Positions 11,831 through 24,729 of a stretch of DNA of 64,000 bases are shown here, in pieces. A program made the position numbers and the translations under genes. This DNA is from Chamaecrista fasciculata. Its lineage: Eukaryota; Streptophyta; Magnoliopsida; Fabales; Fabaceae. The stretch's first letter is position 1, and every line of letters starts with the position of its first letter. The notes under the pieces are model-generated. The model searched no databases, had not been told where the DNA came from, and worked only from the letters and a program-made list of their open reading frames with translations. Location: assembly GCA_003254925.1 (NCBI GenBank), contig QANZ01036985.1, positions 1 through 64,000 of the forward strand, given 5' to 3'.

Positions 11831-12227
11831 AATAAATCAAATAGCAAACCCTCCAATCTACAAGTAGAAGCAGTGCACCTACACAACCAATGTACAAAAC
11901 TCTACAATCTAAGAATGGTGTTCAGATTTTAAATACATTACACAGCAAACAGTTTGGTATAAATCATTTCTATATTATCCTATAAAGCAAATGCTTTTTT
12001 TACCACGCTTGATGGAACACTAATCCCCTAATACTGACAGCCATTGGTTCAGAAACAGTCCAATCAAATACTGAGATCCCTCCCGAAAACACGATGTATG
12101 CTGCGATGAACTACACGTCGTTTCGAGGATATCTGCGACTGATAAGATCTCTTCACTTTAGGTTTGAATAACACTTCAACATGCTTTGGTTATCAGTCTT
12201 GTTTTTTCAAGGGTGTTTCCAAATGTC
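11831..12227. other. Gene-free spacer
   Basis: About 400 bases between two Tourist-like elements. I see no exon, repeat unit or strong signal in it. Confidence 0.4.
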
Positions 12228-12230
12228 TAA

Positions 12231-13238
12231 GGGCCTGTTTGGGTGGCCATTATATTTTTATTACAATTTCATTATCTCAATTTTCATTACATAACTTAAG
12301 CTGCAGTGCTATATAGGTGTTTGTTTTCCAATTATAAAGTCATTACAAAAATTTCACTTCATTACAAACTCATTTCATTACATATTTCATATCCAATTAC
12401 TAACATACCCCTTACTCAAATACCTATAATTACCTATACTCTAATACAAATATAAAAAAACTATTTAACAAAATAGTAATTTTCAATACCCTCATTTATT
12501 ACACTTACAACTTTCTCTCTCCACTCATCATTTTTTCTTTTTTCTTCCTCTTTTTCTTATTCACCTCCTCTCTCTCNNNNNNNNNNNNNNNNNNNNNNNN
12601 NNNNNNNNNNNNNNNNNNNNNNNNNNNNNNNNNNNNNNNNNNNNNNNNNNNNNNNNNNNNNNNNNNNNNNNNNNNNNNNNNNNNNNNNNNNNNNNNNNNN
12701 NNNNNNNNNNNNNNNNNNNNNNNNNNNNNNNNNNNNNNNNNNNNNNNNNNNNNNNNNNNNNNNNNNNNNNNNNNNNNNNNNNNNNNNNNNNNNNNNNNNN
12801 NNNNNNNNNNNNNNNNNNNNNNNNNNNNNNNNNNNNNNNNNNNNNNNNNNNNNNNNNNNNNNNNNNNNNNNNNNNNNNNNNNNNNNNNNNNNNNNNNNNN
12901 NNNNNNNNNNNNNNNNNNNNNNNNNNNNNNNNNNNNNNNNNNNNNNNNNNNNNNNNNNNNNNNNNNNNNNNNNNNNNNNNNNNNNNNNNNNNNNNNNNNN
13001 NNNNNNNTATCTATTTCCATTATCAATTATCAATTCTACCCCTATACAATTTAAAAAAACTATATATTTATTTCAACCAACCACAATCATTACATACTCT
13101 TTTTCATAATTTCACATCCTATTTTTTTCATTACATCTCAAACTAATCCAAACACCATTTTCATTACATAATTTTCTCATTACCATTTCATTACATAAAA
13201 TCATCATTTCATTACCTACTTCTAATCCAAACACACCC
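12231..13238. mobile_element. Tourist/PIF-Harbinger-like element with assembly gap
   Basis: It starts gggcctgtttgggt and ends aatccaaacacaccc, an inverted pair, between identical taa triplets (12228-12230 and 13239-13241). The taa duplication and the ggcctgttt end are typical of plant Tourist elements. The centre is 431 bases of N. A partial relative lies at 60011-60260. Confidence 0.75.
12577..13007. other. Assembly gap (431 N)
   Basis: Unknown bases. On the left the sequence enters the gap in a ctctctc run, so a simple-sequence or hairpin problem is likely. No gene call can be made across it. Confidence 0.98.
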
Positions 13239-13297
13239 TAAGATTTCCTTTGGAAGAATATGCTGACAAGTCTACAATTTTTGCCATTTCTGCATTC

Positions 13298-16200
13298 CTA
13301 AAGAAAGTAAGAGAGCTGCTGTTTCTTCCTCGAACCCCCTTCTCCATATAGTTCATTCCATTTCTTTAGCTCACCCATTATTGATCCTTCTGTAGCAAAA
13401 CTTGGAGCAACCTGTATTGAAATAAATATAAATTTCCATTCACAACTTTGATTTCACCATATGTTTTCACAAGAGGTTTACGATCACTTTTAACAATTTT
13501 GGATTATCTCAATCATTTGACCATCTATTCAGGCAGTGTGCTTCTCTCTTGGCCCATAAGGTACAGTTTTTCCCACAAAGGCACGAGTGTAAGCAATTAA
13601 AAACGGAGCAAAATCCATCCAGTGATGAATGGAACTCAGGTTAATTGAATTTACTTGAAAATCTCCATAAAATTAATCTTTGATTGCCTATACCTTAAAC
13701 TCATGCTAGAAGATATCTACAACCTAATACTCTTTACCAAAATGTCAAATCTATTCATTAAATTCCTTTAAACCACCTAAATCAAGTATTATGCAGCCAT
13801 TTATGTAAAGGGATTCCTGCTAAACCTACCTGACTCTTGGCTTGTCTCATGTCTTCCATGTTTAAAGGTCTCAGGTTAATTAATTGCTCTTCTTTATCCT
13901 CCTTATTAGTAGTATCTGAAGCATTTTCTGAGCTTTGGCCTTCTGACTCTTTTTTCTTCTTTTCCTGAAATAAGATGAAATTGATGCTAGTCCGCTCAAG
14001 ACAGCTAATGTAAAATTCAACAATAGACGGAGATAATGCCACAATTAAACATGGTGATAGGAGTAGTTTAATAACACTACCATATCCTTCGATTTCTCCC
14101 GCTTTATTAGCTCCCTAACAGGTCGATAAGCCGCAGTGGTGCACAAATTCTGTTTAAACAAAAATTAGTGATTGAAATTACATATTAGAATCAGTAAATT
14201 AGATATAGTAGCAATAAAACAAACCTTCAGATCACTTCCACTATATCCTTCAGTCATGATTGCAAGCTCTTTTAAGTCTAAATTTTCAGTCTTTTCCTTA
14301 GCTAGGAGAGTTTTCAAGATCATTTCTCTGTTCTCAACAGATGGAAGACCAACCATGATTCTGCACAACGTTAAAACTTAAGAGGTATCAATGGCAAATG
14401 TTAATAACAATAATATGCATATGAAAAGCAAATGGTTCATTATATTGCTTAAAGAAAATTCAGACAGTTTATAATAAGTAATTACTGATACAGACTAGAC
14501 GACACCACTTAATAGTATGCCCAAGTAACATATCTATTAGACAAATTGAACTTTTTCACAAGGAACTGTTGATTAAAGCACTGTAAATAGTAAGTAACAG
14601 AAATATATCTAAGCTAACAGAGCCACTTGCAGGTTAGAGGTAAATCATTTTTACGTTTTGAATATTTTGATGAAAACTCGGTTTCTTGTTTCCATTTTGA
14701 CAACAAAATTATTAAAGAAGGCCATGTATACCTTTTTCAAATGGTTACAATATTGAAATTGAACATGAACAGATGACTATGCCAACCATAAAGAGACGTA
14801 CCGTCGCTCAAACCTTCTTATGATTGCTTCATCAAGGTCAAATGGCCTGTTAGTTGCAGCAAGAACTAAAATCTGCTGGCCAGGTTTTGTCAACAGTCCA
14901 TCCCAGTGGGTCATAAATTCATTTTTAATCTTCCTCATGGCTTCATGCTCTCCAATTCTTGTCCTTTGCCCAAGCATGCTATCAACCTCATCAACAAAAA
15001 TAATAGTTGGGGCAACCTTTGCTGCAAGTGTGAACAGAGCTCGAACATTTTTCTCATCTTCTCCAAACCATTTTGAGGTGATGGTAGACATTGAGACATT
15101 GATAAAACTTGCTCCAGCTTCATTTGCAATTGCTTTTGCAAGCATTGTTTTTCCAGTACCTGGAGGTCCAAAAAGCAAGATACCTCTGCAAGGCTTTAGA
15201 AGCCCACCTTTGAAGAGGTCTGGTCTTCGAAGAGGGAGCATGACCAGCTCTTGAAGTGATTCTTTAGTTTCATCTAATGCCCCAATATCTGCAAATGTAA
15301 CCCCTATCTCATTTGCAGGGATGACCTCTGGCCTTATGCGCTTCTCAAACTCATTGTCAGGAGGAAATTCCTGTAAGCATGAAATGAAATTTATTGTAAT
15401 ACGGAAAAAATAATGAAAGAACATAAGGAAGTAGGCTTGTAAAACATAAGTTAATATTAAACATTTTTTTAACTCTTCGACCATTGTGTTGGCTTAACTA
15501 TCAAAACTCCAACACTCTCAAATCAACCTATGACAGTAAAACAGGGGGATGAAAACAAGTAGCTAATATTAGATGAAGATATTATTGATTTTCCCTATAC
15601 CAACCGATAACAGTTCCCACTTGCCAACTACTCATATACATACAAGGATCTTAATAATGTTTCTTTCTTTTAGCATTAGATAGGGTTCAGTAACTGCCTG
15701 ACCAGAGAGGTCAAAAAAGAAAAGAAAGATTGTACTTCCTTTAAAGATCCATCTCATGTATATCTGCTTTTGTGATAAGCTACTGAGGAATCAATCTTAC
15801 AACTGCTTTTGTGGAAGCAGAATTCTCTCCATCTTTCTTTTCTAGAGGAGCAGAAATCTCTGTCTCACTTTTGTTTTCAGGTGCTTGGGTGTCAGAAAGT
15901 ACCTCATTTTTTGTACCAGCGCATTCTTCTCCAGCAGTGTCCTACAGTGTCAAATTAGTATTATGAGTATCCTTTCACCAACCATATTCGCTATAATCCA
16001 TTTTTTCTCAGCAGCTTCTGTGCTGCTGCATTGTTCTCTTGCAAATGAGAATGGATGTAACTTATAAGCGTACCTTGTTTCTATTAATCTCCATCTTCAG
16101 AGTATCCTCCACACTACTTTTGCCTTCCTGGAATACACTCAAACCATGGGACAAACTGTCCATTCCCAATATCAGTAACTAGAACATGTTTTCCTCAAAT

Positions 16201-19200
16201 TACTGAAACATCATTGGTCCAGATTCTTACCTCTTGGATGATATTAATAGCTTTCCATTTCGATATTCTGGCTCCTTGCTATTCATTAAGTGGTAAGATA
16301 TAGCAGATACCACAATTTCTTCGATATAATCACTCAGTATCATTGTGTCTGATAGGCAGATTGAATTCAAGTCATCGCATTCAATGTCATTTGCCGCAAG
16401 TACTTCCGCGATATGGTTTTTATTGTCTTGAAACTGAATTGTTTTCATGTCCTCTTCCAGTTGGGCTTTCCAGGTTCCAAGATTAATCTCATCTTCAGGT
16501 GGTTTGATCACTATCTTGTAAGGGAATAACATGGTGAGCCTTTCATCAATTTCTGCACATTCATCTTCTGAATCTAGTATTTGAGAACCAAGTATCAAAA
16601 GTGACCCTGAAAGTTTCTTTAGCATTTTCTGGAACAAATTGTATAACCGTTGTGATTGGAGAAACATCTTATCAACATCCCTAATGTATAAAATAATGGA
16701 ATCTCTTTCTGAGATAGAAACCAAAACCTGCAAGAATTATACTCCTGCTTCGTTAGAACCATTTATTGAGAAAGATATATCCAAGTCACTTTTGTTTAAA
16801 TGAATATTCTGTGCAAAACTTCTCTCTAAAGAACTAATGCACTTATATAGAATGGAGACTTTACCAGCCTTAAAAGTTATTGATCATTAAATCACACATG
16901 CACGCAGTGTAAGAAGGCCCATAGGCCAAGAACAAAGAAAGTTCTTACCAGTCACCTTAGTTAATTTATTATACATGTCTTACAGAAATCTTGACAACTA
17001 CGGCTGTTCTCAAATACTGCACAAATTTCAGTATAGACAGAAGACATGATGACATTACCCTGTAAAGTGACTGCAGAAGGAGTTTTTCATCAACACACAA
17101 GCTGGTTGCGTGCTTCAACAGAGCTGAAAGTGGAAATTCAAAGCAATGAATAAGGGAGAACAATGAAATTTTGATGTATGACATTAACAGAGTTGATTCA
17201 ACTAGAATTTACAGAAAAGACTATCTTCCTGCTGCGTAGTATCTTAGGAATGTGAACATTACTGATAGGATAAGATTAACCCTTGTTACTAATAGTTACT
17301 AAAATTCTAAGAATACCCTATCGTATACACATAAATATACTCTTCCAACTTTCCTAGAAGAATTAAACAACAAATTGATTTACTAATTGAAGCAATATGT
17401 TGAACTGAGGCAAGCAGTATAGACAGCTGAATTAAATGGATATCAAAATTAAATTTGAGAGGGATAGCTAAGCCCAACTTTGCATTAAAAGGAAGCCAAA
17501 AGTCCAAGAGAAATTCACATAAAACATCACCGCTGATAATAGTAGCTAAAACAAGAGGATAGAAAGAACCAAAAATGTTTTTAAATATAACCTGAATTTG
17601 TTGCACCACATTCTGAGGCAGCACTACTCATATCAGATGCAGACGAGGAATTCCTACTAAGCTTTGCAGGAGTATTGGAGCATCCAGTACTATTACAACG
17701 TTTGTGCAAAGAGTCTGCATGAAAATAGACAATCAATAGATACTGAAGTGATGATATGATAGATTGACAGGGACTTGGGTAGTATGGGATGCCTAAATCC
17801 CACATTGATTAGTATGGAATGTTCAGATGAATACTTAAGTGACTTGGTTCAATCCTCTCAATGGCTAGCTTTTGTAGTAGAGTTCCCCAAAGTCACTTGG
17901 GTCTTATTGATCAGTATAGAAGTTTGGTTGTCAACAGCACAAAGAGGAGCTAGCTACAAAGGATTCTGACATACAAAGGGTTTTGACCAGCAGAAGACCG
18001 GTGCTATAATAGGGACTTAGGTAGTGTGGATGCTTAAGTTCCACATCAAGTAGTATGAAATATTCGATGAAGACCTTAAGTGTCTTGTATCTCCCCAGCT
18101 TTAGAGACAAGGTTTGTCAAAGTCACTTGGGTCTGGTCATAATGTCCTAAAATAATTTGATGAAATCTAGAAAAAGTCCACAAGATACCAACATGCTATA
18201 GACAAAGTCATGACCTTCTGGAAAGTCATGAACATGATCACTGTAATTAAAACTAAAATTGAAAACTTAATCACTACTAAACGCTGCAGCAATCATAGAG
18301 TAATTGTCATAACATTATTTTTAAGTCAAATACAACTAAACCCTAAATAAAAATGGTTTTGAAACTAAGAAATACCATAAATAATAATAATAATAATAAG
18401 CCTCTTTCTCACTTTACCTCTAGTTTCACCAATTGAAGAGAGGATTGAAAAGGAACCAAACAAACTGGACACGCGCTCCAAAGTCACCTCCGATAATGAC
18501 CTCTTAAAAGTCTAAACAAAAGCAAATAAGGAAAATACCATCATATATTGCATCGACAGTCAAATCAATCCAGGGTCTAAATAAATTTAAATTAAGCATT
18601 CAATGAAGGACAAAGTGAGAAAATAAATTTATATGAAGCAAAAAATAAATTAGTTAGGAAGAAACAAACAAACAAATGCAGCGCATGAGGAAAAAAAAAC
18701 TCACCGGTTCTATTTTCGCACATCCATATTTGCTCTGTATCTGAAAAGGGAAATAGGACAAGTAAGAATTGTTGATTCAATTCAATTCAAATAAAGTTTA
18801 AATATAAATATAATCACCTTCCGAGAGAAGTCAGTAATATCTAGCAGCAGCAACTTTGATTCAAAGTGATGTGCTAAAGCCTTGGCAAGCATTTGTTGGT
18901 AAAGTTCTTGAAAATTTGAAAATACAACCAGCATGAGTCAAACAAACATGAAGACCCAAACAATTCTATTCAGTACATATAAAGACATCAACATACCTGC
19001 AGGTCCAGAAAGCAGAATTTCCCTGCTTGCTGGTGAAAGGTTTCGGGTGTGCTTGGAAAATTCAAGTTGTTTTAAATGAACAAATGCAGCACTTGTCAGC
19101 AACACTTGAGTTCTTTCACTGTCATTGTCATCATAAGGTGGTGACATAAGATATGTATTATCATGAGAATAATTATTTGCAATTTATGTATGATTTAAAA

Positions 19201-20643
19201 CCAGAACCAGAATATGGTGTTTATAAAGCCACCCTACTCAAGAATTATGGCCTTGAGTCAAGCATATCAAATTCCTCCTAGGGTAGACCAAAATACAATA
19301 TTCACCAGTGAAGGACATAAGCTCCACATATACATAGATCTGTGCCAAAGATAGGTCTTAGTTCAGATAACAACGCAGTTCTAGAGGTATAAGAAATCAA
19401 TTAGTTTTTAGAGCATCATACTGCCTTGAAGTAGGACACTTTTATTAACAGCTGATCTATGAACGAGACAAATATAAGAATAGCAGAACATATGGGAAAA
19501 TTAATGGCTATCGTGATGACTATGTAACAGAGTTAAGAACATAACTGCTTAACAGCCAGTACTTTTGAAGCTAAAAAGCTACTGGATGAGTTAACATACT
19601 TCAAACACAGTAAATTTTCAGAGAGACGACGCATATCTTTCATACCAGCTGATAGGAATTATATCTATTAAAGTGTGCAAGTGTGTTCTATTCCCTGTTC
19701 ATATGCTCTTAATTAAGAAGTGCAACTGAATAAGCAAAGAAGCATACCAAAGCAATGGTATTATTCTAGGAAGGGCGTGAAACTGGAACGGAATCAGTAT
19801 TGAAGTGATATGTTTCACCAGGGAATCAATCTGAACAACAATGATCAAATAAAAATTCTGAAGAATGCGCACTGCACATTATAAGCTCTAGATCTGAGGA
19901 CAGTCTACAATTGAAACAAACAATCCATGCACTGGGAGAATTTCTTTTGACGCATGAATTTGTGGATTTAGCTTTATTTTGTCTATTTCAAGCACGCCTC
20001 ATACTTAGAAACAAAGTTACATAACTTATCATCTGTACTGGCTCAACAGATGCTGAAAATGCAACAATTTTCTCGAAACAAGCAAACAGAATTACCAAAT
20101 CAGAATGTCACATAGAGATAAACTATCTTAGAATGTCACATAGAGATAAACTAGTAGAATCCAATATCGACGTCCCATCAGAAATTCAAATCTATCTGAA
20201 CTAGAAGATTCAAAGCAGATTGTCAGGAAATTTTCAAATCCTCTATATTCTATAATAAAAAAAAAAACAAAATCCGCATCTACAAATTCTTTGACGCAGC
20301 ACCTCCATCATACCCAAAATCAAAATGCAAATATAGCAAAATCCGTAGAAGCCAAACACATCCGAATTCTTTTTTTTTTTTTTAGTGTTTTTCAATTTCT
20401 GTTAACTTTTGGAGAAGAAACGTCAAATTACCTCAAGTAATAAGGAAAATCTTCAAATGTCACTTTGGTGTCCCTACCATCAATCACCTGTCTCACGAGT
20501 TCCTGCTCAATCTGGTCACCAGAGAGCTCACCAGACTCGCGATTTCCTCCAATCCATTTCTGACCTGAAGAACTCAAGCCAAGTCCGAGTCCCAATCCAA
20601 CACCTACACTTACTGCTGAGAGCAAGACGTGCTTCTGCTCCAT
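13298..20643 (-). CDS. AAA-type ATPase, DAA1-like, 15 exons
   Basis: Exons: 20643-20432, 19118-18997, 18906-18818, 18740-18705, 18511-18418, 17714-17592, 17123-17059, 16727-16231, 16155-16074, 15941-15801, 15370-14802, 14360-14225, 14149-14081, 13964-13830, 13411-13298. All introns are GT-AG and the phase holds to the stop: 2484 bp, 827 residues. I start at MEQKHVLLSA; codons upstream lack an ATG. A glycine-rich hydrophobic N-terminus (about residues 5-25) could anchor or target the protein. SGPA near residue 110 is a relic P-loop. The catalytic AAA domain has Walker A GPPGTGKT (about 555-562), Walker B IIFVDE (about 610-615) and RRFERR. The protein ends GGSRKKQQLSYFL, the family's usual end. 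It resembles Arabidopsis DAA1 (At1g64110) and At5g52882 in order and wording (recall). Related AAA proteins remodel protein complexes or membranes; the client here is unknown. Confidence 0.93.
17770..18140. mobile_element. Paired LTR-like repeats in an AAA-gene intron (fossil)
   Basis: Two diverged direct copies lie at about 17770-17930 and 18010-18140. They share cacat.ga.tagtatg.aat, cttaagtg and aaagtcacttgggtct. They are separated by about 80 bases. The pair resembles the short LTRs of a small non-coding (TRIM-type) retroelement. It is degraded and no ends were fixed. It lies in the intron between exons 5 and 6 and does not touch coding sequence. Confidence 0.35.
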
Positions 20644-20873
20644 CAATTCTGAACGAACGATTCGATTAATCGGTCCTTTTTTAGCAACGAAATGCTTGAT
20701 TGCTTGCAATTGCGATTCTCACCGAAAATCATCAAAAGATTAACAAGAGATTGAAGATTGTGGATTAGAGATTCAACCTAGAAAAGAAAAGAAGAGAAAA
20801 GAGTGCGAAGAGGACGTTGGTGTTAAAGCTTTTTGACAAGAGAAGGACTAAAATGTGTATGTGAGAGTGTGGC

Positions 20874-20906
20874 CCTCCTCAGCTATTTATAATATAGCTG
20901 AGGAGG
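20874..20906 (-). promoter_or_regulatory. TATA box of the AAA gene inside a perfect inverted repeat
   Basis: The minus strand reads tataaatag at about 20884-20892, a near-ideal plant TATA box about 240 bases before the start codon. It sits at the loop of a perfect 13-bp inverted repeat: cctcctcagctat (20874-20886), loop ttataat, atagctgaggagg (20894-20906). Confidence 0.6.
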
Positions 20907-21023
20907 CTATAGCTATAGCATGCCAATGCTATTATATATATATACGTACTAGTAAAATAATAATGGACGTTAAATGCTTTGCCGGGAAAGCAAGGAAAAA
21001 AAAAAGAGAAACAGTATTATGAG

Positions 21024-21587
21024 AGGAAACATAGTATTTGGTTCCTCCTTTTTCACACTTTTAACTATTTGGTCCCTGTATTTTTTAAATAAACTATGTG
21101 ATCCCTCAAAAACTAGAAATGTCAACTCGTTAGTCCCTGTAGCCTATCTTCGTTACCAACATTGATAACCTGGTCATTAAGTCCACATGTAACACGTTAA
21201 ATGTCACATGTTTAACTATTTGGAACTACCTAGGGTTTAAGATTTGGAAATAATTCAATAATTTATACCTTATGGAAGTTTTACGTGTAATATAAATATT
21301 TGGATCTAACTCAATTTTAGGCCGATTTTATTGTGTTTGTTGATCCGGTTCGGTTGATTTAGGTAATTAGGATGATAAAGTGGCATTCAACGGTGTCATG
21401 TAAACATTTAACGTCTAATAGTTGACGATTATGATAAATAAAGGACTAAATAGTTAACAATTATGATAAACGAGGGACTAAATAGTTGACAATTATGATA
21501 AATGAGGGACCAAATAGTCTATTTCAAAAATGCAAAGACCAAATAATTAAAAGTGTGCAAAAGGAGGGACCAAATAGTAGGTTTCCT
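21024..21587. repeat. Inverted-repeat element 'aggaaac...gtttcct'
   Basis: The left side is aggaaacatagtatttggtt and the right side gaccaaatagtaggtttcct, which are complementary. The inside repeats gactaaatagtt..caatta several times near 21430-21500. It stands upstream of the AAA gene promoter. Confidence 0.6.
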
Positions 21588-21741
21588 CTTTTATTATTAT
21601 TATTATTACTATTATTACTTTCAAAAGCTCCTTTTAGGCTATAGTGGTCACTGCTGTCATAGTGTTAGTGGCCACACCAAAATCTGGTTTTCTGTTTTCC
21701 CCTCTCACACTACAATTTCTTTTAGGTTTATTTTTATCCTT

Positions 21742-22083
21742 GGACAAAGTGTACTTTTCATCCTATATTTTTTTTAGGTCTCAATTTGATCTCTTTGTTT
21801 TGAGTACTTTTTGTTCGTACCTTTTGTTCAGTTTTCAATTTGGTCTCATATATTTTTTTGGTTACAGTTTTAGTCTTATATTTTTTTGCTCAGGTTGAAG
21901 AATTGATCTAATATCTTTTGGTTATATTGTAGAATTGATCTTATATCTTTACAAAAAATTTCATATTGTAGGACTAACGGTGAAACTTTTTGCAAAGATA
22001 TAAGACTAAATTTATAACAAAAAATATATGGGACTAAGTTTACATATGACGAAAAGATACATGACCAAAAGTGCACTTTGGTC
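21742..22083. repeat. 'ggacaaagtgtactttt' inverted-repeat element
   Basis: The left end is ggacaaagtgtacttttca and the right end accaaaagtgcactttggtc. It is a family member of 10405-10672. Confidence 0.6.
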
Positions 22084-22101
22084 GTATCATTGTATAATAT
22101 T

Positions 22102-22605
22102 GGTCAAAACCTCAAATTGGACCCAAATGTATGGGACAGATTTCAAAGTGTTTCTAAATGTTTTAATTATTTTAGATTGGTCCTCTATGTTTCCGTAATT
22201 TCTCAAATTGGTCCCAAAATAATGATATCTTTCTTATTTTAAGTTCAAATGTGACTATTTAAGAGTTATGAATTACTTTCTACGAGTATTTTCTCTATTC
22301 AATTCGGGGGGACGACAAACAAAATCAAATCAGGTCCCATGAGTAGGTCGCTCATTTTGCAGTTAAATAAGTGAAGTTGGTCACATCTCTCTTATTTTAA
22401 GTCTAAATGCTACATGTGACGAGATTAAAACTATGTATTAACACTTAAATAGTTTTCTCTCTGTCCAATTGAGACCATTAGTAAATAAAGTCAAATCGTG
22501 TCCTAAAAGAAGGTTTGGGACCAATTTAAGAAATTATGAAAATATGTAGAACTAATACGAAATAAATGAAACATTTAAGATCAATTTAAAATCTACCCCA
22601 TAAAT
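22102..22605. repeat. 'ggtcaaaacctcaaattgg' element with internal module
   Basis: It opens ggtcaaaacctcaaattgg and holds two direct copies of a module of roughly 180 bp (ctcttattttaagttcaaatg near 22225 and again near 22390). It is a sister of 37080-37604. Confidence 0.6.
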
Positions 22606-22650
22606 GTAAAAGGATATAAAAAAAACATCTTACATAACCATTTATAAAAG

Positions 22651-23028
22651 GTTAAAGTGCACTTTTGGTCTCATAACTTTGGCAAAGGTCTCAATTTGGT
22701 CCCATATCTTTTTTTGTTGCAATTTTGGTCCCATAACTTTGGAAAAGGTCTCAATTTGATCCCATAACTTTTTTTCGTTACAATTTTGGTCTCATAACTT
22801 TTGAAAATGTCCCACCGTTGGTCCCAAGCTGATTTCCATTCATCCCATAACTTCACTCATATTTGTCACGTCATCCTCCAACTCAGTATGCTAGATCATC
22901 TTTAACGGCAGATAATAGACGAAAATTAGCTTGAGACCAACAGTGTGACGTTTTCAAAAGTTATGGGACCAAAATTGCAATAAAAAAGTTGTGAGACCAA
23001 ATTGAAACCTTTGCTAAAGTTAAAATAC
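22651..23028. repeat. 'ggttaaagtgcacttttgg' inverted-repeat element
   Basis: The left half repeats 'ggtctcataacttt' type phrases and the right half gives the complement. It belongs to the 10405-10672 family. Confidence 0.6.
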
Positions 23029-24097
23029 TCTGTGTAAAAAAAATCTTTAAATAATAAATATACAGAAAGGTTTTTAGACTTTTAATATCATTTTTCTTCA
23101 AAAAAATATAATGGATTGTCAGGATATGATTAATTTGAAATAAGTGATATATATATATATATATGGGACCAATTTCAAATGAATAAAATATTTAAAACTA
23201 ATTTCCACTCGATATTTTTTGGACAAATGTGAATATTTAATTTACAATAAATGCTAAACATAATAACAATTTGCAACGCATGCTGGGTAGCTTCAGCCTT
23301 CAAGTAGTGAGAAATGTTAATTGTAATTAAACTCTGAATTAAATTAGTCACGCCCTGATTATAAAAAAAATTGAACTATTTGTTGTTTTCTAATTTCTAT
23401 TATTCAGTTTTTTTTTAAAATAATTTATAAAATTATAAGAGATTTTGTGTATTTAATTTGCATCAATGCTGCCAACTGCCAAGAGTTCGTCTACAGCCAG
23501 CTCAAGTTGCTTTGTTGTTGAACTTTTTTATATGAAAAATAAAATTATATTAGGTTAAATTGGATTAAGATTCTTTTGAGTTTTTGGTCGAGACACAAAA
23601 TACTTTTGAGTTTGAACTTTCAACATTTAACAATAAATTTTTTGAGTTTTCAATTTTACTCACTTATTACCACTAAGTTTCAAAAATATACAAACAATTT
23701 TTTTTGAACTTTTAGCTTTGTTTACTTAAGATTTATTAAGCTTTCAGAACATATGAATTTATTTAGGGATCCTAAGTAAATAAAATTTAAAGTTTAGAAT
23801 ATCTATTTATCAAGTTTTAAAACACAATAATCCAAAGTGAGTAAAGTTATAAACTCAAAGAGGTTTTTTTATTAAAATAATACAAAAAATTATATTATAT
23901 ATCTCGATACCCAAAGAATTTTCTTATTTCTTCAGATGGGATACGCATCCACTGAACTCGATTTTAAAACAAGCTTGGTTTGTGTATTATTTGTGACTAA
24001 ATAACTCTATTTACTATTATTTCTAAGTGTTCAGTTTTTGTTATGTGTACTCTACTTATTTGACCAACCTAGTGAGCTAACTATTAGACCAACAAGT

Positions 24098-24470
24098 AGG
24101 GGTGTACATGGGCCGGGCCGAGCCGGGTTTCTGGTCGGCCCGAAACCCGGACCGGTACAGACCCGGGCCGGGCCGGGTCACCGGGTCTGGCCGGGCCAAA
24201 AAAATATATTTTTTTTATTCATTCTATATATAATTTAACTTGTATATATTGGTAAAACAATTAATTTTGGATCAATTTAATGATGTTTTTATTAATGAAG
24301 ACATTTAATTTGACTTAATTGTTAAAAAAAGTTGATTTAATTAAGATTAAATATATATTTTATGTATATTTTTAATATACAATTGATAAAAATAATAATA
24401 GATATGTATTTATTACAATTAAAAAAATATTTAGTAGTATAAAATATAAATATGTATAGTAAAAAATTNA
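24098..24470 (+). mobile_element. Half of a GC-rich hAT-like element, nested
   Basis: It starts taggggtgtacatgggccg, with repeated ccgggccg, and then turns abruptly into AT-rich DNA that is homologous to 58375-58655. The right GC-rich end is missing; the homology stops by the single N at 24470. Confidence 0.55.
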
Positions 24471-24502
24471 TATATATTATTATATATTATATATATATAT
24501 AT

Positions 24503-24565
24503 GGGGAGGCCCAACGGCCTCCCCTTAATTAATTATTTGAAATCGTGCCCCATGGGCACGATTTC
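24503..24565. repeat. Two perfect short hairpins
   Basis: First, ggggaggcc-caac-ggcctcccc (24503-24524). Second, gaaatcgtgccc-cat-gggcacgatttc (24539-24565). A related half-site, gaaatcgtg, follows near 24572. They lie inside the 110-bp-TIR element. Confidence 0.7.
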
Positions 24566-24729
24566 AGTACTGACTTGAAATCGTGTTTACAGAGCGCGAT
24601 TTTTGAGAAAAAAAATCAAGTTTTAAAATCGAGTTCAGTGGATGCGTATCCCATTTGAGAAAATAAGAAAATTCTTTGGGTATCGAGATACATAATATAA
24701 TTTTTTGTATTATTTTAATAAAAAAACCT

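Larger units (their letters stand above)
23861..24729. mobile_element. 869-bp element with 110-bp terminal inverted repeats
   Basis: The arms at 23861-23970 and 24620-24729 are near-complementary over their whole length: aggttttttattaaaata on the left, the complement on the right, including gatacgcatcc/ggatgcgtatcc and cgatacccaaagaat/attctttgggtatcg. Long arms suggest a Mutator-like or foldback-type element. I could not find a matching target duplication. Inside lie a GC-rich hAT half-element (24098-24470) and two strong hairpins. Confidence 0.7.

Noticed and set aside
12505-13033. Minus-strand frames through the N gap
   Set aside because: They exist only because N does not translate to a stop.
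14820-15254. Plus-strand open frame of 144 codons
   Set aside because: It is the antisense of the AAA core exon, with no protein-like features of its own.
20644-20709. Longer N-terminus for the AAA ATPase (reading from a TTG)
   Set aside because: There is no ATG in the extension; the family starts at MEQK, so the stretch is 5' leader.
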